This document shows positions 15,477-25,220 of a DNA stretch of 64,000 nucleotides, piece by piece (the stretch's first letter is position 1; each line of letters opens with the position of its first letter). A program made the position numbers and the translations under genes. The stretch covers positions 186,001-250,000 of the forward strand of contig NZ_JAFFPS010000031.1 of NCBI RefSeq assembly GCF_016919165.1. Reading direction: 5' to 3'. The DNA comes from Leptospira chreensis. GTDB taxonomy: Bacteria > Spirochaetota > Leptospiria > Leptospirales > Leptospiraceae. Under the pieces are notes generated by a model. It had not been told where the DNA came from, did not search any database, and saw only the letters and a list, made by a program, of their open reading frames with translations.

Positions 15477-17942
15477 GTGTCACAACATTTGTATCCATTT
15501 CCCGTACTTACCGCCTTACAATCCATTGTTGATTCCATTCGCATCAATCCTGTGACCATTTTGGATGCCCCACCCGGAACCGGAAAAACAACTGCTCTCC
15601 CTACGGAACTTCTAAAAGCAGGTGTTTCCTTCGGAAAAAAAATCTGTATCTTAGAACCCAGACGAATTGCCGCAAAAAATGCTGCCAAACGAATCAGCCA
15701 ATCTCTGAAAGAAGAAGTAGGAACTACCGTCGGATACCGAGTCCGGTTCGATACAAAAGTAAACCAAGAAACAAAAATTGAATTTGTAACCGATGGAATT
15801 TTAACAAAGATCCTCCTTGCGGACCCAGAACTGAAAGATTACGGCCTCATTGTTTTTGATGAATTTCATGAAAGGCGACTCGATTCTGATTTGTGTTTTG
15901 CATTGGCACGTCGTACCCAAGAAGTCTTTCGTAATGATTTGAAATTACTCATCATGAGTGCCACACTAGAAGGACAAAATTTTGAATCCATAGGAATTCA
16001 TTCGAAACCCATTCGAGTCAGTGCGGAAACTCATCCCTTAGAAATTTTCCATATGGGAGATTCCAATAAAAATACAAACCAAAGACTATTGGATCTCATT
16101 CCTAAAGCCGTAGAACAGACAGAAGGTGATATCCTTGTTTTTTTGTCTGGAAAAAAAGAAATTCAAGATTTAAGAAATGGATTGGAATCGGTCCCGCAGG
16201 TCAAATCGAACGCAGTGGTGATGGGTCTCTATGGTGATTTGGATTTGGCAGACCAGGAACGGATTTTTTTACCACAACCACAGGGCAAAAAAAAGATCAT
16301 CCTTTCCACAAACATTGCAGAGTCTTCTGTAACCATCCCGGGAGTCCGGGTAGTTTTTGATACGGGGTATCACAAACATGTTGTTTTTGATTTTGAATCG
16401 GGAGTCTCTCACTTAATCAAAGATCGAATCAGTCTCAGTAGCGCCAAACAAAGAGCAGGGCGTGCAGCCAGAGAAGGAAAAGGTTTTGTGTATCGCCTCT
16501 GGTCGAAAGAAGAAGAAAAATCTTTTTTAGACAGAACCAAACCAGAAATTCTAGAAGGGGATATTGATCGTTTGGTTTTGGAAGTGAAGTCTTGGGGAGA
16601 AGAAATCCACCAGTTACCATTTTTAGATCCACCAAACAAAGGTTCCGTGTCACAAAGTGTCCACAGGTTGCAACTTCTCGGTTGTTTGGATTCCGGGTCC
16701 AATCTTACGGATCTGGGAAAAGAATGTTTGAGATACCCTCTTCCCATTCGATTGGGAAAAATTCTATCCATTCTACCAAAAGAAAAAGAAAGTATCGTTG
16801 CCGATGTGGTTTCGTTAGTGGGAAAAGAAAATTTGGGAACAGAGGCAAAGTCTTTTCCAGAAGAGAATTTTTCTAAAAATTTTCCTTATGATTTGCGTGC
16901 CGTATATGACCAAATTTTGCGTATTTACAGGGAAAAATCACAACTTTCTTTGATTTTACCTGGAAAAGATCGGTTGTTTTATCTCGCTTCTGGATTCCCG
17001 GATCGGATTGCTAAAACAAAAGTGCCGAATGGAAAAGAGTTTAAACTTTCGAATGGTAAATTAGGAATTTTGAATACAACATCCATCCAAATTCCAGAAT
17101 ACATTCTTGTTTTAGATACATTTTCTTTTGGTCAGGATCTTTGGATCACGAGTTTTCTTTCCATGGAAGAAAGTGAAATGGAAAAAATCTTTTCAAACCT
17201 CATTCAAACCAAAGTAGTCTCTGAAACAAGAACCAACCAACGCGGAGAATCCTTTCTTGTTGTGAAAGAAGAAAGAAATTTAGGGGAACTTGTTTTGGGT
17301 TCCAAGGAAACAAAATCACCCAATCCAAACCTACTCAGTTTGGCACTTACAGAATATATCACCAAATCCTCTCTGGAAGAAGAATGGAAAAAAGATCCAG
17401 AGCTAAAAAACTTTTACAACCGAGTTCGATTTTTAGAAACCCAAGGAATTTTGGATCTAAAAACAGACTTCCCTCATTTAAAACAAAATTGCAAAGAATG
17501 GTTATTTCCTTTTATCAATTTTGATTCGGGGAAACTTTCTTTAGACAAACTTCCCTATTTAGAAGCATTCAAAGCCTATGTAGGATATGACAAAATAAAT
17601 CTAATCGATTCTTTGGCGCCCTCGTCCATCCAAGTTCCTTCCGGTTCTCGGATCCAATTGAATTATGAGGGAGTGGAACCTGAGTTACATGTCAAATTAC
17701 AAGAGTTATTTGGTCTGAAATCATTGCCAAAACTGGCGAATGGGAAGGTAAGTATTCTCATCCACCTACTTTCTCCAGCCCGAAGACCAGTACAAATCAC
17801 AAAAGATTTAGAAAGTTTTTGGAATCATGGGTACCATGAGGTAAAAAAAGAACTAAAAGGAAGGTATCCGAGACATCCCTGGCCGGATAAACCTTGGGAA
17901 GCGACCCCTACAAAACATTTAAATCACACCAAACGTTCGTAA
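15477..17942 (+). CDS. hrpB: ATP-dependent RNA helicase HrpB
   Basis: An 821-residue DEAH-box helicase. Motif I is DAPPGTGKTT (about residues 31-40), motif II is DEFHER at about 128, motif III is MSATLEG, motif V is STNIAESSVTIPGVRVVFDTG and motif VI is QRAGRAAREGKGFVYRLW. Helicase-associated HA2 and OB-like regions follow, and the C-terminus ends with RYPRHPWPDKPWEATPTKHLN, a hallmark of HrpB. Length is typical. The start is GTG 15477 with no strong ribosome site. HrpB is non-essential in most bacteria and its RNA substrate is unclear. The 3' end overlaps the convergent STAS gene by 19 bases. Confidence 0.95.
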   Translation: MSQHLYPFPVLTALQSIVDSIRINPVTILDAPPGTGKTTALPTELLKAGVSFGKKICILEPRRIAAKNAAKRISQSLKEEVGTTVGYRVRFDTKVNQETKIEFVTDGILTKILLADPELKDYGLIVFDEFHERRLDSDLCFALARRTQEVFRNDLKLLIMSATLEGQNFESIGIHSKPIRVSAETHPLEIFHMGDSNKNTNQRLLDLIPKAVEQTEGDILVFLSGKKEIQDLRNGLESVPQVKSNAVVMGLYGDLDLADQERIFLPQPQGKKKIILSTNIAESSVTIPGVRVVFDTGYHKHVVFDFESGVSHLIKDRISLSSAKQRAGRAAREGKGFVYRLWSKEEEKSFLDRTKPEILEGDIDRLVLEVKSWGEEIHQLPFLDPPNKGSVSQSVHRLQLLGCLDSGSNLTDLGKECLRYPLPIRLGKILSILPKEKESIVADVVSLVGKENLGTEAKSFPEENFSKNFPYDLRAVYDQILRIYREKSQLSLILPGKDRLFYLASGFPDRIAKTKVPNGKEFKLSNGKLGILNTTSIQIPEYILVLDTFSFGQDLWITSFLSMEESEMEKIFSNLIQTKVVSETRTNQRGESFLVVKEERNLGELVLGSKETKSPNPNLLSLALTEYITKSSLEEEWKKDPELKNFYNRVRFLETQGILDLKTDFPHLKQNCKEWLFPFINFDSGKLSLDKLPYLEAFKAYVGYDKINLIDSLAPSSIQVPSGSRIQLNYEGVEPELHVKLQELFGLKSLPKLANGKVSILIHLLSPARRPVQITKDLESFWNHGYHEVKKELKGRYPRHPWPDKPWEATPTKHLNHTKRS

Positions 17943-18403
17943 GTGGACACCCATCCTTTTTTATTTACAAAAAATTTAATCTTACAATTAGGACAGAGAT
18001 AATCACCTGCCATTTTCCATCTGAGGAGGGTTTGGCATTCGGGGCAATGAACCGTTTTTTCTTCTGATTTAGGAGTGAGTTCGTTTGCGGGAGTATCACT
18101 GACAATCTGTGATTCTAAATAGTGGATACAATCTGATTCTGTTGCATACAAGGATAATCCTTGGTTCAGTTCTTCTGGTATAGGAATTCGAAGTCCAAAT
18201 CCTGCGACTTTCGAACCTGTTTCTTTGCAACGTTCTGTGATCTTTCTAAGAAATTGCCACCCTACTTCTGTGACTTCTTCGACTTGTGAAAAATCAAGGC
18301 AAAAAAGTGAGGGGGAAAGAGTCTCCTCCTTCAATTTCAGATAGAGTTCGGAGCCAATTTCCGCAGAAAATGTTCCCGCTAGGCGGAAAAGAAGTGATTT
18401 CAA
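17924..18403 (-). CDS. STAS-like protein with C-terminal zinc ribbon
   Basis: A 159-residue cytoplasmic protein. Residues 1-100 resemble a STAS (anti-sigma-factor antagonist) fold: FRLAGTFSAEIGSELYLKLKEE...PSLFCLDFSQVEEVTEVGWQFLRKITERCKETGSKVAGFGLR. The usual phosphorylated Ser in 'DSSGL' is not present; the loop reads VTEVGW. Residues 118-145 form a zinc ribbon with Cys120, Cys123, Cys137 and Cys140 (CPEC...CPNC). The combination is unusual and suggests a partner-switch module joined to a nucleic-acid- or protein-binding finger (inference). The start is TTG 18403 with GAGG nine bases upstream. Confidence 0.7.
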   Translation of the reverse strand: MKSLLFRLAGTFSAEIGSELYLKLKEETLSPSLFCLDFSQVEEVTEVGWQFLRKITERCKETGSKVAGFGLRIPIPEELNQGLSLYATESDCIHYLESQIVSDTPANELTPKSEEKTVHCPECQTLLRWKMAGDYLCPNCKIKFFVNKKGWVSTYERLV

Positions 18404-18486
18404 ACAGGTTTTTCCTCTTTTCTATTCTTCGGAAAAGATTCTGTATTTACAAGGAATTTTGTTCCTAATACCCTTATTTATCAGAT

Positions 18487-20370
18487 ATGAAAGCGATACC
18501 GAGACGGTACTGGGTTTTTCCAGTCGACATACTCTTTATGTTTTTGTCGTATTTTCTCGCACATCTCGTGCGTTTTGAGAACATACGATTTTTAGATAGT
18601 TATCCTGACTTTTGGGTTTGTGCCACAATTGTCGTTCTCTCTCGAAGTATGGTATTTTTCTTTTCCGGGATCTACAGATCCCTTTGGTCGTATGCTTCTT
18701 TGCATGATCTGCTTTCCATCATCAAAGCCACCGTTCTTTCATCCCTAGTTTCGACTCTGGCCCTGCTATTTTACAATCGGTTCTATCAACTTTCTCGGAT
18801 GGTACCCATTCTCGATACCCTCATCCTACTTGGGTTTTTATGTTTACGAAGTTTGAGTTGGAGGATGTTACGAGAACAAATCTTTCATTCTGACAAATCC
18901 AAAGGTGGGACTCCTGTTTTACTCGTGGGAGCTGGAAAACTCGGAAGCTCGTTTTTAACAGAGATTAGACGAAACGTAGATTTGGACTACCAACCCATTG
19001 GATTTTTGGATGACAACTTATCCAAAAAAGGTGGATACATCCAAGGAATTCCGATTCTCGGATCCACGGATGAAATTGGCAAAATTTTAGTTCGTTATGG
19101 TGTGAAAAAAGTCATTATGACTGTCCCCCAACCCGATGGACGTGTGGTCAGTAAACTTATGAAAGAATGTGAAAGTGCCGGGGCAGATTTTAAAATCCTA
19201 CCGACTTTCGGGGAATATTTATCTGGAAAACCGAATATCACACAACTTCGTGAAGTACAAGTAGAAGACCTCTTGGGAAGGCCTACTGTAGATTTAGAAA
19301 TTGAATCCATCCGTTCATACTTAGAAAAAAAAGTAATCCTTGTTACGGGAGCTGGTGGTTCGATTGGTTCGGAAATCTGTCGTCAAGTGGCACTTTTTAA
19401 ACCAAGTGTTCTTGTCATTCTGGATGCCGCCGAAACTCCGTTATACGAAATTGATTACGAACTTAGGAAAAGTTTTGCTGATCTGAATATTGACATTCGC
19501 CCAGTGATTGCCGATGTCAAAAATCTTTCCCGAATCTCCGCGGTGTTTGAAGAACATCGCCCTTCTGTGGTTTTCCATTCTGCAGCTTACAAACATGTTC
19601 CAATGATGGAAATCAATCCATCGGAAGCCGTTCTCAATAATGTGATGGGCACAAAGAACGTAGCGGATGTTTGTCGACTCATTGGAGTGGATCGTTTTGT
19701 TTTGATATCCACTGACAAAGCAGTAAATCCAGTCAACGTGATGGGGGCATCCAAACGAGCGGCAGAAATTTATTTACAACATATCTCACAAAACTCTAGA
19801 ACCAAATTCATTACCGTACGATTTGGAAATGTTTTAGGTTCCAATGGAAGTGTAATTCCCCGTTTCCGTGAACAAATCAAACGTGGTGGACCAGTGACTG
19901 TCACCCATCCAGAAGTCATTCGTTACTTTATGACCATTCCAGAAGCCACACAACTTGTGTTACAGGCAGGAAGTATGGGCGAACATGGAGAAATTTTTCT
20001 TTTGGATATGGGAGAACCGGTGAAAATTCTTTCCCTTGCAGAAGAGATGATCCGTCTTTCTGGTTACACTCCTCACAAGGACATCACAATTGAATTTTCT
20101 GGCCTTCGTCCAGGGGAAAAGTTGTATGAAGAACTTCTTCTAAACCAAGAAGGGATTAAAAAAACACATCACCCAAAAATTCGCATTGCAGCGCCTTTGG
20201 AAAATTACAACCTCCTACTTTTCCAAAACAAATTGAATCGATTGTTTTCCCTTGCGAAAGCAAACAAAAATAGAGAAGTCTTCGGTGCCTTCAAAGATAT
20301 CATTCCCGAATATAAAGTCCACGACGAATACATCGAGTGGGAAACATCACATGGTAAAAGGAACTTATGA
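18487..20370 (+). CDS. Membrane-bound nucleoside-diphosphate-sugar 4,6-dehydratase (WbpM/CapD/FlaA1-like)
   Basis: A 627-residue polysaccharide biosynthesis enzyme. Four membrane helices occupy roughly residues 10-120. A CoA-binding-like Rossmann domain (VLLVGAGKLGSSFLTEI) follows, then the catalytic SDR domain starting with VTGAGGSIGSEICRQ (about residue 289). The active-site Tyr of ordinary SDRs is replaced by Met419 in NVMGASKRAAE with Lys423 retained, the Met-Lys signature of WbpM/PglF-type UDP-GlcNAc 4,6-dehydratases. The product would be a UDP-4-keto-6-deoxy sugar for surface polysaccharide or LPS. The next gene overlaps by 4 bases (ATGA), indicating translational coupling. Confidence 0.92.
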   Translation: MKAIPRRYWVFPVDILFMFLSYFLAHLVRFENIRFLDSYPDFWVCATIVVLSRSMVFFFSGIYRSLWSYASLHDLLSIIKATVLSSLVSTLALLFYNRFYQLSRMVPILDTLILLGFLCLRSLSWRMLREQIFHSDKSKGGTPVLLVGAGKLGSSFLTEIRRNVDLDYQPIGFLDDNLSKKGGYIQGIPILGSTDEIGKILVRYGVKKVIMTVPQPDGRVVSKLMKECESAGADFKILPTFGEYLSGKPNITQLREVQVEDLLGRPTVDLEIESIRSYLEKKVILVTGAGGSIGSEICRQVALFKPSVLVILDAAETPLYEIDYELRKSFADLNIDIRPVIADVKNLSRISAVFEEHRPSVVFHSAAYKHVPMMEINPSEAVLNNVMGTKNVADVCRLIGVDRFVLISTDKAVNPVNVMGASKRAAEIYLQHISQNSRTKFITVRFGNVLGSNGSVIPRFREQIKRGGPVTVTHPEVIRYFMTIPEATQLVLQAGSMGEHGEIFLLDMGEPVKILSLAEEMIRLSGYTPHKDITIEFSGLRPGEKLYEELLLNQEGIKKTHHPKIRIAAPLENYNLLLFQNKLNRLFSLAKANKNREVFGAFKDIIPEYKVHDEYIEWETSHGKRNL

Positions 20371-20825
20371 GCGAAAAACTCACAGAGGAAGAAATCACAA
20401 CATTACGTGAGTTTAAAAGAGATTTGTTTAATCTCTATTGGGAGCGGTTTGGAGTATTTTATATCCATGTTATGCCACATCCAAAACTAGAAATTGGAAA
20501 ACGCGGATTACTCAATGCAGAAAAAGAATCTGGCATTGTACTCGTGTTTGGTGATAAAGCAGTGAAAGTTTTGGATAGCAAACCAGATTATTTATTTGCC
20601 GAACTACAATTTGGATCTGCTTGGGAACCCACTATGATCCCTTGGGATGCTGTATTTCGTATTTATGATAAGTTTCAGAATTCGGCCACCCAACTTAGGT
20701 TTCTCCAAGTGGAAGCGGCTCCCAGTGTAGAAGAAAATGTTTCCAAACCCAAAGTGACTAAACCGGAAGTATCGGGGGATGGAAATGTGATTCGTGTGGA
20801 TTTTGGAGGGAAACGGAACGAATGA
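20367..20825 (+). CDS. SspB-like protein (possible ClpXP adaptor)
   Basis: A 152-residue soluble protein. The middle part GIVLVFGDKAVKVLDSKPDYLFAELQFGSAWEPTMIPWDAVFRIYDKFQ follows the SspB beta-barrel pattern: 'GxIxLxxxxxAVxxL', then 'ixFxARFgG...ipvxAvxaIYa'. A charged, probably disordered tail with repeated Lys-Pro (about 115-140) ends in VIRVDFGGKR, reminiscent of the ClpX-binding tail of SspB adaptors. SspB delivers ssrA-tagged and other substrates to ClpXP. The gene overlaps the dehydratase gene and the permease gene by 4 bases on each side, although no functional link is obvious. The family call is from pattern and not certain. Confidence 0.65.
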   Translation: MSEKLTEEEITTLREFKRDLFNLYWERFGVFYIHVMPHPKLEIGKRGLLNAEKESGIVLVFGDKAVKVLDSKPDYLFAELQFGSAWEPTMIPWDAVFRIYDKFQNSATQLRFLQVEAAPSVEENVSKPKVTKPEVSGDGNVIRVDFGGKRNE

Positions 20826-22441
20826 ATTTTTTTACAATCACCAGAGGTGATCTCGACGGCTTTTTTGGTCTCATGGTAGACAATCTCATCCAACTTTTAG
20901 TTTTATCTGCCCTCTGCATCGGAGTTTGTGGTTTTCCATTAAGTTTTGTTACCTCTGTCGTATTGCCTGGTGCCGCCGTATCCTTACTTGTCGGAAATAT
21001 ATTTTATGCCTGGCAAGCTTGGAAACTAGGCCAAAGAACCCATCGAACCGATGTGACTGCCATTCCCTATGGAATCAATACGGTTTCTCTATTTGCTTTT
21101 GTATTTTTTGTGATGTTTCCCACCTATCAAGCCACAGGTGATTATGTAGCGGCATGGAAAGCAGGCCTTCTTGTCTCTTTTGTTTCCGGATGTATTGAAG
21201 TCATTGGTTCTTTTGTTGCGGCAAAAATTCGAAAGTACACACCAAGGGCTGCCCTTCTTTCGGCTTTGGCGGGGATTGCCATCACTTTCATTTCGATGGA
21301 TTTTTTACTGCGTACTTTTGAAAGACCGATTGTCGCCTTTATTCCATTAGGTGTCATATTATTACAATACTTTGGAAAAGTTCGTTTCCCTTTCGGAATC
21401 CCTGGAGGATTACTCTCTGTGATCCTCGGGATTTTGTTATCTTATTTGTCTTTTTTTTGGGGAGATCCCATTTACAAACCGGGAGCCATAGAAAGTGGTC
21501 TAGAGACATTGGGAATATACTTTCCACAACTTTCGATCAGTCCTCTCATCGAAACACTTACCTATGCCAATATCAAAGCATACTTTTCCATCATCCTTCC
21601 GATGGGAGTTTTTAATGTCATTGGTTCTTTGCAAAACATAGAATCGGCAGAAGCATCGGGAGATAGTTTTGATACAAAAACTTCCCTACTTGTGAATGGA
21701 TTAGGTACTCTTGCAGGAACTGCTTTTGGATCTCCTTTTCCTACAACCATCTACATTGGTCATCCAGGTTGGAAGGCACTCGGAGCTAAACATAGTTATT
21801 CGGTGCTTTCAGGAATTTTTATGACCCTTGTGAGTTTTTTCGGACTGATGGGTCTCATCCAAGCACTTATCCCTGTGGAAGCAGGAATGGCCATTGTACT
21901 TTGGATCGGAATTGTCATCACAAGCCAAGCCTTCCAAGCCATTCCCAAACACCATTCGCCAGCAGTAGTGGTGGGCCTCTTACCGGCGTTTGCTGGATGG
22001 GCTGTGCTTATCATTCAAAACGTATTTATCTTTTTAGATGGGAAACTGCAAGCCACCTTACATGAACTAGGTGCAAAACAGGTAATCCATTTTTCTTTAT
22101 CGGACATCCCTCCGCATTTAAACTTTCTTCCTTATGCTTTGGGTGGAGTCATTGCTTTATCACAAGGATTTCTCATCACTTCGATGGTTTGGTCGGCGAT
22201 GGTGGTTTTTATTTTAGAAAGAGAATGGATGAAAGCCGCTCTTTGGGCCATCATTGCGGCTGTCCTTTCTAGTGTTGGTTGGATTCATGCCTATGAATTA
22301 CAAGGGAATGCAATCCTCAACAGGTTTACCGAACTTGCCAGTTGGGATTTTCCCATTGCTTATTTTTCCTTAGCGGCATTGTTCTTATTGATACAGCTTC
22401 TCAATAATCCAAAAGAAAAAGCGGATCAGTTCAGGCATTAA
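20822..22441 (+). CDS. NCS2-like nucleobase (xanthine/uracil) permease family protein
   Basis: A 539-residue membrane protein with about 12-14 hydrophobic segments. The order of segments and motifs (GFPLSFVTSVVLPGAAVSLLVGN, RTDVTAIPYGINTVSLFAFVF, NVIGSLQNIESAEASGDSFDTKTSLLVNGLGTLAGTAFGSPFPTTIYIGHPGWKALGAKHSYSVLSG) resembles divergent xanthine/uracil/vitamin C permeases that import a substrate with protons. ESAEASGD sits where NCS2 proteins have a substrate-binding acidic residue. The substrate cannot be read from sequence. It overlaps the SspB-like gene by 4 bases, so it belongs to that operon. Confidence 0.8.
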   Translation: MNFFTITRGDLDGFFGLMVDNLIQLLVLSALCIGVCGFPLSFVTSVVLPGAAVSLLVGNIFYAWQAWKLGQRTHRTDVTAIPYGINTVSLFAFVFFVMFPTYQATGDYVAAWKAGLLVSFVSGCIEVIGSFVAAKIRKYTPRAALLSALAGIAITFISMDFLLRTFERPIVAFIPLGVILLQYFGKVRFPFGIPGGLLSVILGILLSYLSFFWGDPIYKPGAIESGLETLGIYFPQLSISPLIETLTYANIKAYFSIILPMGVFNVIGSLQNIESAEASGDSFDTKTSLLVNGLGTLAGTAFGSPFPTTIYIGHPGWKALGAKHSYSVLSGIFMTLVSFFGLMGLIQALIPVEAGMAIVLWIGIVITSQAFQAIPKHHSPAVVVGLLPAFAGWAVLIIQNVFIFLDGKLQATLHELGAKQVIHFSLSDIPPHLNFLPYALGGVIALSQGFLITSMVWSAMVVFILEREWMKAALWAIIAAVLSSVGWIHAYELQGNAILNRFTELASWDFPIAYFSLAALFLLIQLLNNPKEKADQFRH

Positions 22442-22524
22442 TTTGCTTGTAATCTCTAGCCCAAACAATTACAGTTTTAGTCTAACAAACAGGTTCACTG
22501 GAGCCTTAAGGAGAACAATTTCCT

Positions 22525-23415
22525 ATGACTTGGATCAAACGAATCGGTTTTTTCCTGTTAACCAATATTTTGATTATGACTACCATCTCCATCGTGACCA
22601 CATTACTTGGTTCGATGGGATTTAGTATCCGTGCTTATGGCTTGGATCTAACGCAACTCATTGTATTCTGTTTGATGTGGGGTATGGCGGGGTCTTTCAT
22701 TTCGCTCTTACTTTCCAAAATGATGGCGAAGTGGTCGATGGGTGTAAAAGTCATCGATCCAAAAAAAGCATCCGCTGCTGAGATGGATGTTTATCGTCGT
22801 GTGCAATCACTCGCACAACGTGCTCACCTTCCTATGCCGGAAGTGGGGATTTACGAATCTCCTGAAGTGAATGCGTTTGCAACGGGCCCAAGTAAATCCA
22901 GCGCCCTTGTCGCTGTGTCTACGGGACTACTCGGTCGTATGAACGCACAAGAATTGGAAGGGGTACTCGCTCACGAATTGTCACACGTTGCTAACGGAGA
23001 CATGGTCACACTCACTCTCATTCAAGGTGTTGTGAACTCATTTGCTATGTTCATCTCTCGAATCATTGCCTATGTGGCATCGAATGCTGTGAAAGAAGAA
23101 ATGGCGCATATCGTAAGAATTGCGGTTACCATCCTTCTGGACATTGTGTTCTCGATTCTTGGCTCCATGGCTGTGGCTTACTTCTCACGCCAAAGAGAGT
23201 TCCGTGCGGATGCCGGTGGTGCTAAACTTGCGGGAAGAGAGTCTATGATTTCTGCATTGGAATCACTCAGACAAATGGTAGAGATGCCGGAAGATCCAAG
23301 AGGAGAAGCTCTCGCTTCTTTCAAAATTTCTTCCAACAAGGGAGGATTTCTTTCCCTGTTCGCAACTCACCCTGCTTTAGAAGAAAGGATTCTTGCCCTC
23401 AAGCAAATGAAATAG
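22525..23415 (+). CDS. htpX: Membrane protease HtpX (M48B)
   Basis: A 296-residue zinc metalloprotease of the inner membrane involved in quality control of misfolded membrane proteins. Two N-terminal membrane helices (about 7-27 and 38-60) precede the active site [10 protein letters not shown], with His150, Glu151 and His154. A further hydrophobic hairpin lies at about 170-235, and the third zinc ligand is expected in [15 protein letters not shown]. Length is standard. The ATG has an AAGGAG site upstream. A bidirectional terminator-like hairpin follows before apt. Confidence 0.96.
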   Translation: MTWIKRIGFFLLTNILIMTTISIVTTLLGSMGFSIRAYGLDLTQLIVFCLMWGMAGSFISLLLSKMMAKWSMGVKVIDPKKASAAEMDVYRRVQSLAQRAHLPMPEVGIYESPEVNAFATGPSKSSALVAVSTGLLGRMNAQELEGVLAHELSHVANGDMVTLTLIQGVVNSFAMFISRIIAYVASNAVKEEMAHIVRIAVTILLDIVFSILGSMAVAYFSRQREFRADAGGAKLAGRESMISALESLRQMVEMPEDPRGEALASFKISSNKGGFLSLFATHPALEERILALKQMK

Positions 23416-23441
23416 AATTTTTCACAAAGTTCTATCGAAAG

Positions 23442-23473
23442 AAAAAAGGTCGGCGATTGTCGGCCTTTTTTTA
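23442..23473. terminator. Bidirectional rho-independent terminator between htpX and apt
   Basis: A run of A is followed by GGTCGGC, loop GATT, GTCGGCC and seven T. The 7-bp stem includes two G-T wobbles. The flanking A and T runs make it functional in either direction, and it lies 27 bases past the htpX stop. Confidence 0.8.
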
Positions 23474-23509
23474 TTGCAAAGCACTCGTCTTCTTTGGTTT
23501 CATCCTATT

Positions 23510-24043
23510 ATGTCCATTGTTAAATCTAAGATTCGTACCATTCCAGACTACCCGAAACCAGGGATTCTCTTTCGAGATATTACTTCCCTTCTCATCGATC
23601 CAGAAGGATTTCAACTCACCATTGGAATGTTTGTAGAACGATACCAAAATGCTAAATTGAATAAAATTGCCGCCATTGACGCCAGAGGTTTTATTCCCGG
23701 TGCTGCTCTTGCTTTCCAACTCGGTGTAGGATTTGTTCCGATCCGTAAAAAAGGAAAACTACCAGGTACTACCATTTCCGAATCCTATGCGTTGGAATAC
23801 GGAGTGGACCATGTAGAAATCCATACAGATGCCATAAACCCCGGTGAAAGAGTTTTGATTATGGACGATTTGATTGCCACTGGGGGAACTTTGGAGGCTT
23901 CGATCAAACTGGTGCAAAACCTAAAAGGTGTGGTTCATGAATGTTCCACTATCATCAACTTACCAGATTTAGGTGGAGCAAAACGAATTAAGGATACTTA
24001 CGGAATTGATGTATTCTCTATTTGCGAATTTGAAGGACATTAA
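23510..24043 (+). CDS. apt: Adenine phosphoribosyltransferase
   Basis: A 177-residue purine-salvage enzyme that makes AMP from adenine and PRPP. The start [28 protein letters not shown] is the typical Apt N-terminus, so ATG 23510 is preferred over an upstream frame-open codon at 23474. [31 protein letters not shown] contains the adenine-binding region and flexible loop, and [13 protein letters not shown] is the PRPP-binding signature. Length is normal. It is flanked by two hairpins and appears monocistronic. Confidence 0.96.
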   Translation: MSIVKSKIRTIPDYPKPGILFRDITSLLIDPEGFQLTIGMFVERYQNAKLNKIAAIDARGFIPGAALAFQLGVGFVPIRKKGKLPGTTISESYALEYGVDHVEIHTDAINPGERVLIMDDLIATGGTLEASIKLVQNLKGVVHECSTIINLPDLGGAKRIKDTYGIDVFSICEFEGH

Positions 24044-24064
24044 AATAGAAATCTAATTTCTATT
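24044..24064. terminator. AT-rich hairpin between convergent apt and HATPase genes
   Basis: AATAGAAAT, loop CTA, ATTTCTATT is a perfect 9-bp stem directly after the apt stop and 26 bases before the end of the convergent gene. It is weak thermodynamically but is well placed to serve both genes. Confidence 0.4.
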
Positions 24065-24089
24065 GAATATTAGAAACAAAGAGTTTTGG

Positions 24090-25220
24090 TTAGGTTATAG
24101 ATTTCCAATCATTACTCTTTGTTTTATCCACACGAATACTCACCTCGTTCCCAAGAAAATTCCATCGAACCACAAATAGTTTTTTCAAAATATGAATCCC
24201 ACGTCCGCTAGTGACTAACTTTCGATCCGATTCGATAGGGCTTGGGATGAGTCTTGGATTAAAACCTTTTCCGCTATCAATCACATAAACATCGATGTAT
24301 TTACGGGATTCAAACACGTGTACGGTGATGATATCATCTTCTCGTTTGCCACCATGTTCCAGTGCATTGTCTAAAGTTTCATCTACTAAGATCTGAAACC
24401 AAAAACTGTCCATAATTTGGCGCCAATTTCTTTTTTCGTACAAATTCCAAAGATTCTCTTTGATCAGTCTTGAGTGAGATCTCGTGGCAAGAATTCGGTC
24501 TTCAAAAATCTTTGTCGACCTTTCAAAAATAAAGGAAAATGGATGGGTTAAATAATCTTCGGTGAAGGAGTAATGGAACAAAAAGACAACAAAACAAGAA
24601 AGAAATAACAAATTTACAAAGAGAAAAAAGTGCAAAAAATACTTTGTTGTTAAGGGAATGACATTAGGTAAAAAACAAAGGGTAATGAAGAGGATACAAG
24701 TAAGGAATGTTGCTAAATAGATATATTCCATAAACTTTTGAATGGCAGGAAAGTTATACCTGAGTTTGGCGATGATCAAATAGGAAAATGCAAAAAACGT
24801 GATCGTATAATAAGCGTTATAATAATATTTCAATAAAATTAGACTGGTTCCAGGATAAACTTCGTTTAGGATCCCTAGATCCACAAGTAACAACATAATT
24901 CCCATCCCGAGCACAAAGGAACAAATGACAACAAGTCTTGGGAAATTACGAAAGAAAGTTGGAAACTGTAATCCAAAGTAAAGTAAAACAAAGGATAAAA
25001 AGATTAAATATGAGGAAAGAATATGCGGTTGGTTTAAGGTAATATTTTCTAAGAACAAACTGTTAGCAAAGATTGTCAAATCTCCGATACAGAAAAAAGC
25101 CGCAAGGATAGAAAAACTTGTTTTCATTCTTGTCCGCGGATTCTTTCTAAATGAAACAATGCCGGCAATCAATGAAAAAAAGGCGGTAACTCCAAATATG
25201 ATGGATTCAAACAAACTCAT
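24090..25220 (-). CDS. Membrane sensor with C-terminal HATPase (RsbW/anti-sigma-like kinase domain)
   Basis: A 376-residue protein with seven to eight membrane segments in the first 230 residues (starting MSLFESIIFGVTAFFSLIAG), as in 7TM-type histidine-kinase sensor regions. A C-terminal GHKL ATPase follows, with N box FQILVDETLDNALEHGG, G1 box DSGKGFNP and G2 box SGRGIHILKKLF. There is no dimerisation/phospho-His domain between them, so it looks more like a membrane-tethered anti-sigma (RsbW-type) kinase than a classical histidine kinase. I set the start at the ATG just before the first membrane helix. That ATG overlaps head-to-head, within the palindrome CATG, with the start of the protease gene. 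The upstream in-frame codons are antisense to that gene. Confidence 0.75.
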   Translation of the reverse strand: MSLFESIIFGVTAFFSLIAGIVSFRKNPRTRMKTSFSILAAFFCIGDLTIFANSLFLENITLNQPHILSSYLIFLSFVLLYFGLQFPTFFRNFPRLVVICSFVLGMGIMLLLVDLGILNEVYPGTSLILLKYYYNAYYTITFFAFSYLIIAKLRYNFPAIQKFMEYIYLATFLTCILFITLCFLPNVIPLTTKYFLHFFLFVNLLFLSCFVVFLFHYSFTEDYLTHPFSFIFERSTKIFEDRILATRSHSRLIKENLWNLYEKRNWRQIMDSFWFQILVDETLDNALEHGGKREDDIITVHVFESRKYIDVYVIDSGKGFNPRLIPSPIESDRKLVTSGRGIHILKKLFVVRWNFLGNEVSIRVDKTKSNDWKSIT

